Shown here piece by piece: positions 8,693 through 15,597 of a stretch of DNA of 15,597 nt. The number at the start of each line of letters is the position of its first letter. Position 1 is the stretch's first letter. The translations under genes were made by a program, and so were the position numbers. This DNA is from an uncultured Oscillospiraceae bacterium (GTDB lineage: Bacteria; Bacillota; Clostridia; Oscillospirales; Oscillospiraceae), in contig CAJUAS010000037.1 in NCBI GenBank assembly GCA_910584395.1, positions 1-15,597 of the forward strand, given 5' to 3'. The notes under the pieces are model-generated. The model was not told the origin of the DNA. It saw only the letters and a program-made list of their open reading frames with translations, and did no database searches.

Positions 8693-8714
8693 CAGTTTTT
8701 TGACCATTTGTCAA
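8686..8714 (-). promoter_or_regulatory. Sigma-A-type promoter of the GH89/SLH gene
   Basis: On the minus strand, TTGACA (8714-8709) is followed after exactly 17 bases by TATTCT (8691-8686). This leaves a leader of about 70 bases before the ATG at 8609. The consensus -35 box and ideal spacing make the call good. Confidence 0.8.
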
Positions 8715-8740
8715 GAATAAAAGGGGGCGAAGAAAAGCCC

Positions 8741-8769
8741 TTGCGCCAGGGGGGAAATGTTGATATAAT
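8741..8769 (+). promoter_or_regulatory. Sigma-A-type promoter of the tagA-tmk-DJ-1 operon
   Basis: TTGCGC (8741-8746), a 17-base spacer and a perfect TATAAT (8764-8769) predict a transcript start near 8776. That lies upstream of ATG 8807 and downstream of the TTG at 8708, so it rules out the longer reading of tagA. It diverges from the GH89 promoter, with the -35 boxes 26 bases apart. Confidence 0.8.
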
Positions 8770-8806
8770 AATAAGGAATGTCAAAGTGGGAAAGGACGGG
8801 CCTTGG

Positions 8807-9541
8807 ATGAAAAAGACAGACGTGATGGGCGTGGCCTTTGACGATATGACCATGGCCGAGGCGGTGGAACGGGCGATGGCTCTGGCCAAAACGGGGAAAG
8901 GGGACTATGTGGTGACCCCCAACCCGGAGCTGGTGCTCATGGCCCAGAAAGATCCCGCCTATGCCGAGACGCTGGCGGGTGCGGCGCTGACCCTGCCCGA
9001 CGGCATCGGTGTGATCTACGCGGCCAAGCTCCTCAAGCGGCCTCTGACGGGGCGCGTGCCCGGCATCGACTTTGCGTGGGCGTTGATGGAACGGCTGGCG
9101 GCGGAGGGGGAGAAGCTCTACCTGCTGGGGGCGAAGCCCGGCGTGGCGGAGCAGGCCGCCGCGAATTTGAAGGAGAAGTACCCGCGGCTGGAGATCTGCG
9201 GCGTTCACGACGGGTATTTCCAAGAGGACGGCCCGGTGGCGGCGGAGATCAAGGCGGCGCAGGCCGACGTGGTGTTCGTGTGTCTGGGCGCACCCAAGCA
9301 GGAGGAGTGGATGCGCCGCAACGGCCCAGAAACCGGCGCAGGGCTTTTGGTGGGTCTGGGCGGCTCGCTGGACGTGTTCGCCGGAACGGTTCGGCGCGCG
9401 CCGGAATGGATGCAGAAGGTGGGGCTGGAGTGGCTTTACCGCCTCATCAAGCAGCCCAGCCGCATCGGGCGCATGGTCAAGCTGCCCGGCTTTTTGGTCA
9501 AGGCGGCGTTTTGGAAGAATAAAGGGGGAGACGGGTCGTGA
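8807..9541 (+). CDS. tagA: TagA/WecG-family N-acetylmannosaminyltransferase
   Basis: 244 residues, the usual size for the WecG/TagA/CpsF family (GT26). Characterised members transfer ManNAc from UDP-ManNAc to undecaprenyl-PP-GlcNAc at the inner membrane face, an early step in teichoic acid or other secondary wall polymer. Seen: TPNPELV with T37 and N39, LPDGIG with D65 (the catalytic-base position in studied TagA), GAPKQEEWM, and a basic C-terminal tail (YRLIKQPSRIGRMVK) of the kind that binds the membrane. ATG 8807 is chosen because the promoter predicts a transcript start near 8776, and AAAGGA ends 10 bases upstream. The stop overlaps the tmk start by 4 bases (GTGA). It is divergent from an SLH protein whose anchor ligand is this kind of polymer. 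The exact sugar transferred is inferred from the family. Confidence 0.9.
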   Translation: MKKTDVMGVAFDDMTMAEAVERAMALAKTGKGDYVVTPNPELVLMAQKDPAYAETLAGAALTLPDGIGVIYAAKLLKRPLTGRVPGIDFAWALMERLAAEGEKLYLLGAKPGVAEQAAANLKEKYPRLEICGVHDGYFQEDGPVAAEIKAAQADVVFVCLGAPKQEEWMRRNGPETGAGLLVGLGGSLDVFAGTVRRAPEWMQKVGLEWLYRLIKQPSRIGRMVKLPGFLVKAAFWKNKGGDGS

Positions 9542-10215
9542 ACGGGGCAGGAAAACTCATCGTGCTGGAGGGCACGGACGGGTCGGGAAAGTCCACCCAG
9601 TTTGCCCGGCTGTGCGCCCGGATGGACGCCGAGGGACTGCCGTACCACCGGTTGGTCTTTCCCCGGTATGCAGAGCCGTCGTCCATGCTGCTGCGGATGT
9701 ATTTGCAAGGGGAGTTCGGCTCTCATCCCGGCGACGTGAACGCCTATGCCGCGTCCACATTTTATGCGGTAGACCGCTATGCCGCGTGGAAGCAGGACTG
9801 GGGCGAATTCTACCGCTCCGGCGGGGTGATCTTGGCCGACCGCTACACCACCTCCAACGCCGTCCATCAGGGCGGCAAGCTGTCGGGGGAGGAACAGAAG
9901 AAATTTTTCGCGTGGCTGGCGGATTTTGAGTACGGAAAGCTGGAGCTGCCCGAACCCGATCTGGTGCTGTGGCTGGATATGCCTACGGAGCAGGCGGTGG
10001 AAAACCTGCGCCGCCGGGAGAACGAGACCCACACCAAGGGGGATATCCACGAGGTGGACGAGGCTTACCTGCGTCAGTGCCGCGCCTGCGCCAAGGCGGC
10101 GGCGGACTATTACGGCTGGCGGCGCATCCCGTGCTTGGAGGGCGGCGGGATGCGGAGCATTGAGGAGATCCACACAGAGATCTGGAGTGCGGCGCAGGCC
10201 GTGCTGAAGCCATAA
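9538..10215 (+). CDS. tmk: Thymidylate (dTMP) kinase
   Basis: 225 residues. It phosphorylates dTMP to dTDP using ATP in the cytoplasm, an essential step in dTTP synthesis. Seen: the P-loop GTDGSGKST at residues 12-20, the FPRY stretch of the nucleotide-binding fold, and the LADRYTTSNAVHQG motif carrying the DRY substrate/Mg element. A charged stretch (RRRENETHTKGDIHEVD) sits where the LID region is expected. Length is close to the family norm. It starts with GTG 9538 inside the tagA stop, with GGAG 7 bases upstream, which implies translational coupling. A DJ-1 family gene follows after 18 bases. Operon partners do not share its pathway, so the linkage looks like housekeeping co-transcription. 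Confidence 0.93.
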   Translation: MNGAGKLIVLEGTDGSGKSTQFARLCARMDAEGLPYHRLVFPRYAEPSSMLLRMYLQGEFGSHPGDVNAYAASTFYAVDRYAAWKQDWGEFYRSGGVILADRYTTSNAVHQGGKLSGEEQKKFFAWLADFEYGKLELPEPDLVLWLDMPTEQAVENLRRRENETHTKGDIHEVDEAYLRQCRACAKAAADYYGWRRIPCLEGGGMRSIEEIHTEIWSAAQAVLKP

Positions 10216-10233
10216 ACGGAGGAGGAGACAAGA

Positions 10234-10776
10234 ATGGTTTATGTACTGCTGGGCGAGGGCTTTGAGGAATCGGAAGTCATCGTACCCGTCGATCTGCTGC
10301 GCCGGGCGGGGGCGGAGGTGTCTCTGGTAGCGCTGGCGGGCAAGACGGTGACGTCCTCCCACGGCGTGAAGGTGGAGGCCGACTGCCGCCTCAAGGACGT
10401 GGACGAGGGCAAGCTGGAGATGGTGGTCATCCCCGGCGGACTGGGCGGCGTGGACGCCATTATGGGCGACCAGAGCGCTCTGGGGCTTGTCCAGCGCGCG
10501 GCTGACCGGGGGGCGTACGTCTGCGCCATCTGCGCCGGGCCGACGGTGCTGGCCCATCTGGGCATCGCCGACCGCCGCCGGGCGGTGTGCTATCCCGGTA
10601 TGGAGGAGGAAATGGGCTCCGCCGTGGTGCAAAAGGGCCAGCGGGTGGTGGTGGACGGGCACATGATCACCGCCGAAGCCGCAGGCAGCTCCTTTGAATT
10701 TGGCCTCAAGCTGGTGGAGGCTCTCAAGGGGAAGGACGCCGCCCATCAGGTCAAACAGGCGGTGCATTACCGCTGA
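10234..10776 (+). CDS. DJ-1/PfpI/ThiJ family protein
   Basis: 180 residues, a single class-I glutamine-amidotransferase-like domain of the DJ-1/YajL type. Seen: GFEESEVIVPVDLLRRAG near the N-terminus with E14 matching E18 of human DJ-1, and AICAGP with C100 as the nucleophile-elbow cysteine. Proteins of this group are reported as glyoxalase III, deglycase or oxidative-stress chaperones; which applies here cannot be read from sequence. A very strong site (GGAGGAGGAG, 10219-10228) lies 5 bases before the ATG, which suggests high translation. It is last in the tagA-tmk operon and is followed by a GC-rich hairpin. Confidence 0.88.
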   Translation: MVYVLLGEGFEESEVIVPVDLLRRAGAEVSLVALAGKTVTSSHGVKVEADCRLKDVDEGKLEMVVIPGGLGGVDAIMGDQSALGLVQRAADRGAYVCAICAGPTVLAHLGIADRRRAVCYPGMEEEMGSAVVQKGQRVVVDGHMITAEAAGSSFEFGLKLVEALKGKDAAHQVKQAVHYR

Positions 10777-10799
10777 GCCTGTCCCAAACAAACGAGGGC

Positions 10800-10829
10800 C
10801 GCGGACGGGACGTTGCCGTCCCGCCCGCG
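10800..10829. terminator. GC-rich hairpin between convergent genes
   Basis: A stem of 5 bp, an A-C mismatch and 7 bp closes a TTGC loop (10800-10812 with 10817-10829). It lies between the end of the DJ-1 gene (plus) and the end of the cysteine-rich gene (minus). There is no T run on the plus side; on the minus side a loosely T-rich stretch (GTTTGTTTG) follows. It probably serves both genes but is not a textbook terminator. Confidence 0.55.
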
Positions 10830-10847
10830 TGGTGGCGCTAAGTACCC

Positions 10848-11015
10848 TCAGCAGCAGCTGTCGTTGCAGCCGCAGCCGTCATTGCAGCCGCAGCCACAGC
10901 CGTTGTTGTTGCCGCAGCCGTTGTTCCCGCCGCAGCAGCAGCACAGCAGGATGATGATGAGGATGATCCACAAGCATCCGCATCCGCCGCCAAAACCATT
11001 GTTTCCACAACACAT
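10848..11015 (-). CDS. Small cysteine/glycine/asparagine-rich protein (55 aa, 16 Cys)
   Basis: The minus strand encodes 55 residues from ATG 11015 to TGA 10848. AAAGGGG ends 9 bases before the ATG, a strong ribosome site. Seen: an N-terminal MCCGNNGFGGGCGC; a hydrophobic run at residues 15-24 (LWIILIIILL); then CCCC and a tail of alternating Cys-Gly and Asn/Asp (GCGCGCNDGCGC) ending SCC. Sixteen of 55 residues are cysteine. The layout (Gly-rich head, short membrane-like segment, Cys/Gly/Asn tail) recalls tiny Firmicutes membrane or spore proteins such as YjcZ, and similar proteins that are, from memory, often labelled high-cysteine chorion-like. Function unknown: metal binding, disulphide cross-linking or coat assembly are guesses. 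It is transcribed away from mltG and towards the DJ-1 gene. The biased composition could in principle be chance, but the ribosome site, ordered layout and stop argue for a real gene. Confidence 0.75.
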   Translation of the reverse strand: MCCGNNGFGGGCGCLWIILIIILLCCCCGGNNGCGNNNGCGCGCNDGCGCNDSCC

Positions 11016-11096
11016 ATCGTTTCACCCCTTTCCTGTGTGCCATTCTATGCAGGGGCGTGAGAGGGGGTGCGGCGATCCGGGAAAGGAGTTTTCACC

Positions 11097-12371
<1,275 letters not shown>

Positions 12372-12407
12372 ACCGTCGGGCGCACCAGAGAAAAGAGGTG
12401 AATGGGC

Positions 12408-13613
12408 GTGGATATCGAGCTGCTGTCCCCGGCGGGGGACATGGAGCGGTTGGAGGCGGCGGTGCGCTACGGCGCGGACGCGGTCTATCTGGCGGGCGGC
12501 CGGTACGGGATGCGGGCCTTTGCGGGGAATTTTGACGTGGAGGCGCTGCCCAAGGCCATCTCCCACGCCCACAGCCACGGCGTGGCCGTCCATGTGGCGG
12601 TGAACGCCAACCCGAGAAACGGGGAGCTGGACGGCCTGCCGGAATATTTCGAGCAGTTGCAGGACTGGGGCGCGGACGCCCTCATTATCGGCGACCCCGG
12701 GGTGTTTGCGCTGGCGGGGAAGTACGCCCCCAAGGTCAAGCGGCATATGTCCACTCAGGCGGGGATCACCAACTATGCCTCCGCCCGGTTCTGGTACGAT
12801 CAGGGGGCAAGCCGGGTCATTTTGGCCCGGGAGCTGTCCTTGGAAGAGGTGGCGGAGCTGATCGCCAAAAGCCCCAAGGAGCTGGAGGTGGAAGCCTTCG
12901 TCCACGGGGCGATGTGCGTGAGCTGGTCGGGCCGGTGTGTGCTGTCCAACTATATGACCGGGCGGGACGCCACCCGCGGGGCGTGCGCCCAGCCCTGCCG
13001 TTACAAGTATGCGCTGATGGAGGAAAAGCGGCCGGGGGAGTATTTCCCGGTGTACGAGGAGGACAACGAGACCTTCATCCTTAACTCCCGGGATATGTGC
13101 ATGATCGATCACATTCCGGCGCTTTTGCAGGCGGGATTGGCCAGCCTGAAGATCGAGGGGCGGGCCAAAAGCGCCTACTATACCGCCATGGTCACCGGGG
13201 CTTACCGCCACGCCATTGACGCCGCTCGCAAGGGCGAGCCGCTGGACGAGACGTGGCGCAGCGAGGTGGAGAAGGTGAGCCACCGCCACTACTCCACCGG
13301 GTTTTGGTTCGGCCAGCCGGGCCAGTACACCCGGGAGGCCCGGTACATTCGGGACTGGCAGGTGGCGGCCCAAGTGGTACGCTGCCGGGAGGACGGCTTG
13401 TCTCTGTGTACCCTCAACAACAAGTTTTCCAAGGGGGACACGCTGGAGCTGGTCGGCCCGGATCTGGCGGCACGGCAGTTTGTCGCTTCGGAACTGGCCG
13501 ACGAGGCGGGCACACCTCTCAGCGAGGTCAAGACCCCCCAGCAGCTCTTCCGGCTGCGTCTGCCCTGTCAAGCAACCGAGGGAAGCTACCTGCGGCGGCA
13601 GGCGCGAGAATGA
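12408..13613 (+). CDS. Peptidase U32 family protein, TrhP/RlhA-like RNA hydroxylation factor
   Basis: 402 residues. U32 proteins were named as proteases, but the characterised relatives TrhP (YegQ, B. subtilis YrrN/YrrO) and RlhA are needed for hydroxylation of tRNA U34 or 23S rRNA C2501. Seen: N-terminal IELLSPAGDMERLEAAVRYG, the U32 signature region VEAFVHGAMC, and four cysteines C170, C177, C193 and C197 (C-x6-C-x15-C-x3-C), the set thought to hold an iron-sulphur cluster. SLKIEGRAKSAYY follows. GTG 12408 is chosen because AGAGG lies 9 bases upstream; ATG 12402 has only 3 bases and would add two residues. The mltG-U32 order matches B. subtilis and favours TrhP over RlhA, but this is inference. 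Confidence 0.88.
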   Translation: MDIELLSPAGDMERLEAAVRYGADAVYLAGGRYGMRAFAGNFDVEALPKAISHAHSHGVAVHVAVNANPRNGELDGLPEYFEQLQDWGADALIIGDPGVFALAGKYAPKVKRHMSTQAGITNYASARFWYDQGASRVILARELSLEEVAELIAKSPKELEVEAFVHGAMCVSWSGRCVLSNYMTGRDATRGACAQPCRYKYALMEEKRPGEYFPVYEEDNETFILNSRDMCMIDHIPALLQAGLASLKIEGRAKSAYYTAMVTGAYRHAIDAARKGEPLDETWRSEVEKVSHRHYSTGFWFGQPGQYTREARYIRDWQVAAQVVRCREDGLSLCTLNNKFSKGDTLELVGPDLAARQFVASELADEAGTPLSEVKTPQQLFRLRLPCQATEGSYLRRQARE

Positions 13614-13666
13614 GCCGTCAGGCATAGACTGTTGGCAGGGCCATATGTGGCTTTTGGAGGTGCGGC

Positions 13667-14317
13667 ATGACACGATTAGGAGAGACCCTGCGGGCTTATC
13701 AGGCCCGCGACCCGGCGGCGCGAAGCCGCTTGGAGATATTTTTGCTCTATCCCGGCGTTCACGCCCTCATTTTTCACCGGGTGAGCCATTGGCTGTGGCG
13801 GCATCACCTGCGGTTTTTAGCCCGGCTCAACTCCCAGCTCGCCCGGCACTGCACGGGCATCGAGATCCACCCCGGCGCGACCATCGGGCGGCGGCTGGTG
13901 ATCGACCACGGCATGGGGGTGGTCATCGGTGAGACCGCCGAGATCGGCGACGACTGCCTGATCTATCATCAGGTGACGCTGGGCGGCACGGGGAAGGAGA
14001 CGGGCAAACGCCATCCCACCATCGGCAACAACGTGATGATCGCCTGCGGCGCGAAGGTGCTGGGGCCGTTCGCCGTGGGGGACAACGCCCGTATCGCGGC
14101 CAACGCTGTGGTGCTTTCCGAAGTGCCTGAGGACGCTACCGCCGTGGGCATCCCCGCCCAGATCGTAAAGATCGCGGGCCGTTCCACCCACTATGCCGAC
14201 GAGGTGGATCAGACCAGCGTGAAGAACCCCACGCTGGAAAAGCTGGCCGCGCTGGCCCAGCGGGTGGAGGAGCTGGAGAAGCGGCTGGAGGCGAAGGAGG
14301 AAACGGAGCGTGTTTGA
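13667..14317 (+). CDS. cysE: Serine O-acetyltransferase
   Basis: 216 residues. It makes O-acetylserine from serine and acetyl-CoA, the first step of cysteine synthesis. Seen: an N-terminal helical part, then a left-handed beta-helix of hexapeptide repeats with IEIHPGATIG, IDHGMGVVIGETAEIG and VTLGGTGKETGKRHPTIG. H81 matches catalytic H158 of E. coli CysE; the D143 position is E66 here, as I recall for Bacillus-type enzymes. It is the short Firmicutes form (E. coli is 273 residues). A charged, probably coiled-coil tail (EKLAALAQRVEELEKRLEA) follows the catalytic domain. GGAGGTG lies 4 bases before ATG 13667. It overlaps the next gene by 8 bases and is close to cysS. No T-box leader is visible in the 53 bases upstream. 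Confidence 0.95.
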   Translation: MTRLGETLRAYQARDPAARSRLEIFLLYPGVHALIFHRVSHWLWRHHLRFLARLNSQLARHCTGIEIHPGATIGRRLVIDHGMGVVIGETAEIGDDCLIYHQVTLGGTGKETGKRHPTIGNNVMIACGAKVLGPFAVGDNARIAANAVVLSEVPEDATAVGIPAQIVKIAGRSTHYADEVDQTSVKNPTLEKLAALAQRVEELEKRLEAKEETERV

Positions 14318-14687
14318 ACAACTGCACCACGTGGCCATTATCGTCTCGGACTATGAGCGGGCCAAGGAATTTTACGTGGAAAAGCTGGGATTTCCCGTTC
14401 TGCGGGAAAATTTCCGCGCCCAGCGGGGAGACTGGAAGCTGGACCTGAAATTTGGAGACGGGGAGCTGGAACTCTTTGCCGTTCCCGGCGCGCCGGAGCG
14501 GCCCAGCTATCCGGAAGCCCAAGGCCTGCGCCATCTGGCCTTTCGGGTAGAGGATGTGGAGGCGGCCGCGGCGGAGCTGGAGCGGCGGGGGATCGCGTGC
14601 GAGCCCGTTCGCACCGATCCCTTTACCGGGGGGCGGATGACCTTTTTCCACGACCCCGACGGACTGCCCTTGGAGCTTCACGAATGA
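14310..14687 (+). CDS. VOC family (glyoxalase/YaeR-like) metalloprotein
   Basis: 125 residues, one vicinal-oxygen-chelate domain built from two beta-alpha-beta-beta-beta halves. Seen: LHHVAIIVSDYERAKEFY, DWKLDL, ELELF, GLRHLAFRVEDV and HDPDGLPLELHE. The expected metal-ligand quartet is present as H7, E54, H75 and E122. Overall it most resembles E. coli YaeR and Streptococcus glyoxalase-like proteins of unproven substrate, rather than classic GloA. It starts with GTG 14310, with GGAGG 9 bases upstream, inside the last codons of cysE. It ends 20 bases before cysS. The context suggests co-expression with cysteine metabolism, but no substrate can be named. Confidence 0.88.
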   Translation: MFEQLHHVAIIVSDYERAKEFYVEKLGFPVLRENFRAQRGDWKLDLKFGDGELELFAVPGAPERPSYPEAQGLRHLAFRVEDVEAAAAELERRGIACEPVRTDPFTGGRMTFFHDPDGLPLELHE

Positions 14688-14707
14688 GAAAAGAGGAGAA
14701 GCGAGCG

Positions 14708-15597
14708 ATGGAACTTTACAATTCTCTGAGCCATAAAAAGGAAGAATTTGTCCCCAATGAGCCGGGGAAGGTAAGCCTGTACACCTGCGGGCCGACGGTG
14801 TACCACTTTGCCCACATCGGCAACCTGCGCTCCTACCTGATGGAGGACGTGCTGGAAAAGTACCTGCGCTACGTTGGGTATGACGTGACGCGGGTGATGA
14901 ACATCACCGACGTGGGCCATCTGGCCTCCGACGCCGACACCGGCGAGGACAAAATGCTCAAGGGCGCGAAGCGGGAACACAAGACGGTCATGGAGATCGC
15001 CCAGTTTTATACCGACGCGTTCTTTGCCGACTGCGCCAAGCTGAACATCAAGACCCCCGACGTGGTGCAGCCCGCCACGGGGATGATCGACGAGTACATT
15101 CAGGTCATCACCAAGCTGCTGGAAACCGGCTATGCCTATCAGGCGGGGGGAAACGTGTACTTCGACACCTCCAAGCTCCAGAAATACTATGTGTTCAACG
15201 ACCACGACGAGGAAAACCTTGCCGTGGGCGTGCGGGACAGCGTGGAGGAGGACGCCAACAAGCGCAATAAGGCGGACTTCGTGCTGTGGTTTACCAAGTC
15301 CAAATTTGAGGATCAGGCCCTTAAATGGGACTCTCCGTGGGGAGTGGGTTACCCCGGCTGGCACATCGAATGTTCCTGCATCTCCATGAAGTATCTGGGA
15401 GAGCGGCTGGACATCCACTGCGGCGGCATCGACAACGCCTTTCCCCATCACACCAACGAGATCGCCCAGTCGGAGGCGTATCTGGGCCATCCTTGGTGCA
15501 GCTATTGGTTTCACGTCCACCACCTGAACACCACCGGAGGGAAGATGTCCAAGTCCAAGGGGGAGTTCCTCACGGTCTCCCTGCTGGAGGAGAAGGG
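14708..15597 (+). CDS. cysS: Cysteine--tRNA ligase (3' end beyond the window)
   Basis: The first 296 residues of a class I synthetase (full length usually 460-480) that charges tRNA-Cys. Seen: LYTCGPTVYHFAHIGN holding the HIGH-type motif (HIGN), VMNITDVGHLASDADTGEDKM, GYPGWHIECSCISM, FPHHTNEIAQSEA and the KMSKS loop at residues 279-283. Zinc ligands C27, C222, H247 and E251 match C28, C209, H234 and E238 of E. coli. AGGAG lies 9 bases before ATG 14708. The GGIDNAFPHHTNE and WFHVHHLNTTGGKMSKSKGE stretches differ from the usual GGxDLxFPHHENE and KMSKSLGN, so this is a divergent lineage. It lies downstream of cysE, as in many Firmicutes. Confidence 0.94.
   Translation, partial: MELYNSLSHKKEEFVPNEPGKVSLYTCGPTVYHFAHIGNLRSYLMEDVLEKYLRYVGYDVTRVMNITDVGHLASDADTGEDKMLKGAKREHKTVMEIAQFYTDAFFADCAKLNIKTPDVVQPATGMIDEYIQVITKLLETGYAYQAGGNVYFDTSKLQKYYVFNDHDEENLAVGVRDSVEEDANKRNKADFVLWFTKSKFEDQALKWDSPWGVGYPGWHIECSCISMKYLGERLDIHCGGIDNAFPHHTNEIAQSEAYLGHPWCSYWFHVHHLNTTGGKMSKSKGEFLTVSLLEEK

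Noticed and set aside
8610..8714. 35-residue N-terminal extension of the giant protein to a start at 8714
   Set aside because: It runs through the -35 and -10 boxes of the gene's own promoter and puts a non-secretory stretch ahead of a clear signal peptide.
8708..8806. 33-residue N-terminal extension of TagA from TTG 8708
   Set aside because: It lies upstream of the TATAAT promoter's predicted start near 8776, and TagA family proteins begin close to the MKKTDVMGVAF stretch. A GTG at 8786 with AAGGA 8 bases upstream is possible but too close to the transcript start.
13614..13666. T-box or other riboswitch ahead of cysE
   Set aside because: The gap is only 53 bases with no T-box core or terminator-antiterminator pair; it holds only the cysE ribosome site.

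Overview
The window reads like chromosomal DNA from a GC-rich, Gram-positive gut Clostridia species (Oscillospiraceae/Flavonifractor-like). This is inferred from a giant S-layer-homology (SLH) protein carrying a mucin-directed glycosidase, TagA-type wall-polymer synthesis, B. subtilis-like mltG-U32 peptidase order, strong Shine-Dalgarno sites and no outer-membrane genes. No species can be named from the sequence alone.

Left end (1-945): the 3' part of a membrane 4Fe-4S (NapH/MauN-like) gene, a strong terminator, about 400 bases of AT-richer DNA with no convincing gene, then exactly the 3' half of a tRNA-Pro(GGG), from anticodon loop to CCA, with no 5' half. A lone tRNA 3' half followed by its own terminator is the classic scar of an element integrated into a tRNA gene. 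The DNA to the left is therefore probably the end of an integrated element or its remnant.

Middle (1001-8609, minus strand): one 2516-residue exported protein fills half the window. From N to C it has a signal peptide, five carbohydrate-binding-like (F5/8 type C or related) modules, a GH89 alpha-N-acetylglucosaminidase with both catalytic glutamates, another F5/8C module, a stalk of Ig-like and bacterial repeats, a Thr/Asp/Gly-rich linker and three SLH domains. Its promoter (TTGACA-17-TATTCT) is overlapped by a perfect 9-bp inverted repeat, suggesting regulated expression.

Right of it (8741-10776, plus strand): a divergent promoter (TTGCGC-17-TATAAT) drives tagA, tmk and a DJ-1/PfpI gene as a tight operon. 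TagA makes ManNAc-containing wall polymer and SLH domains bind such polymers in other Firmicutes, so the divergent pair may supply both a surface enzyme and its anchor.

Between the two plus-strand operons lies a minus-strand gene for a 55-residue protein with 16 cysteines. The right end (11097-15597) holds mltG (cell-wall lytic transglycosylase), a U32 peptidase-family tRNA/rRNA hydroxylation protein, cysE, a VOC/glyoxalase-family gene and the first two thirds of cysS. The last three are tightly spaced (8-bp overlap, then 20-bp gap) and combine cysteine synthesis with cysteine charging.
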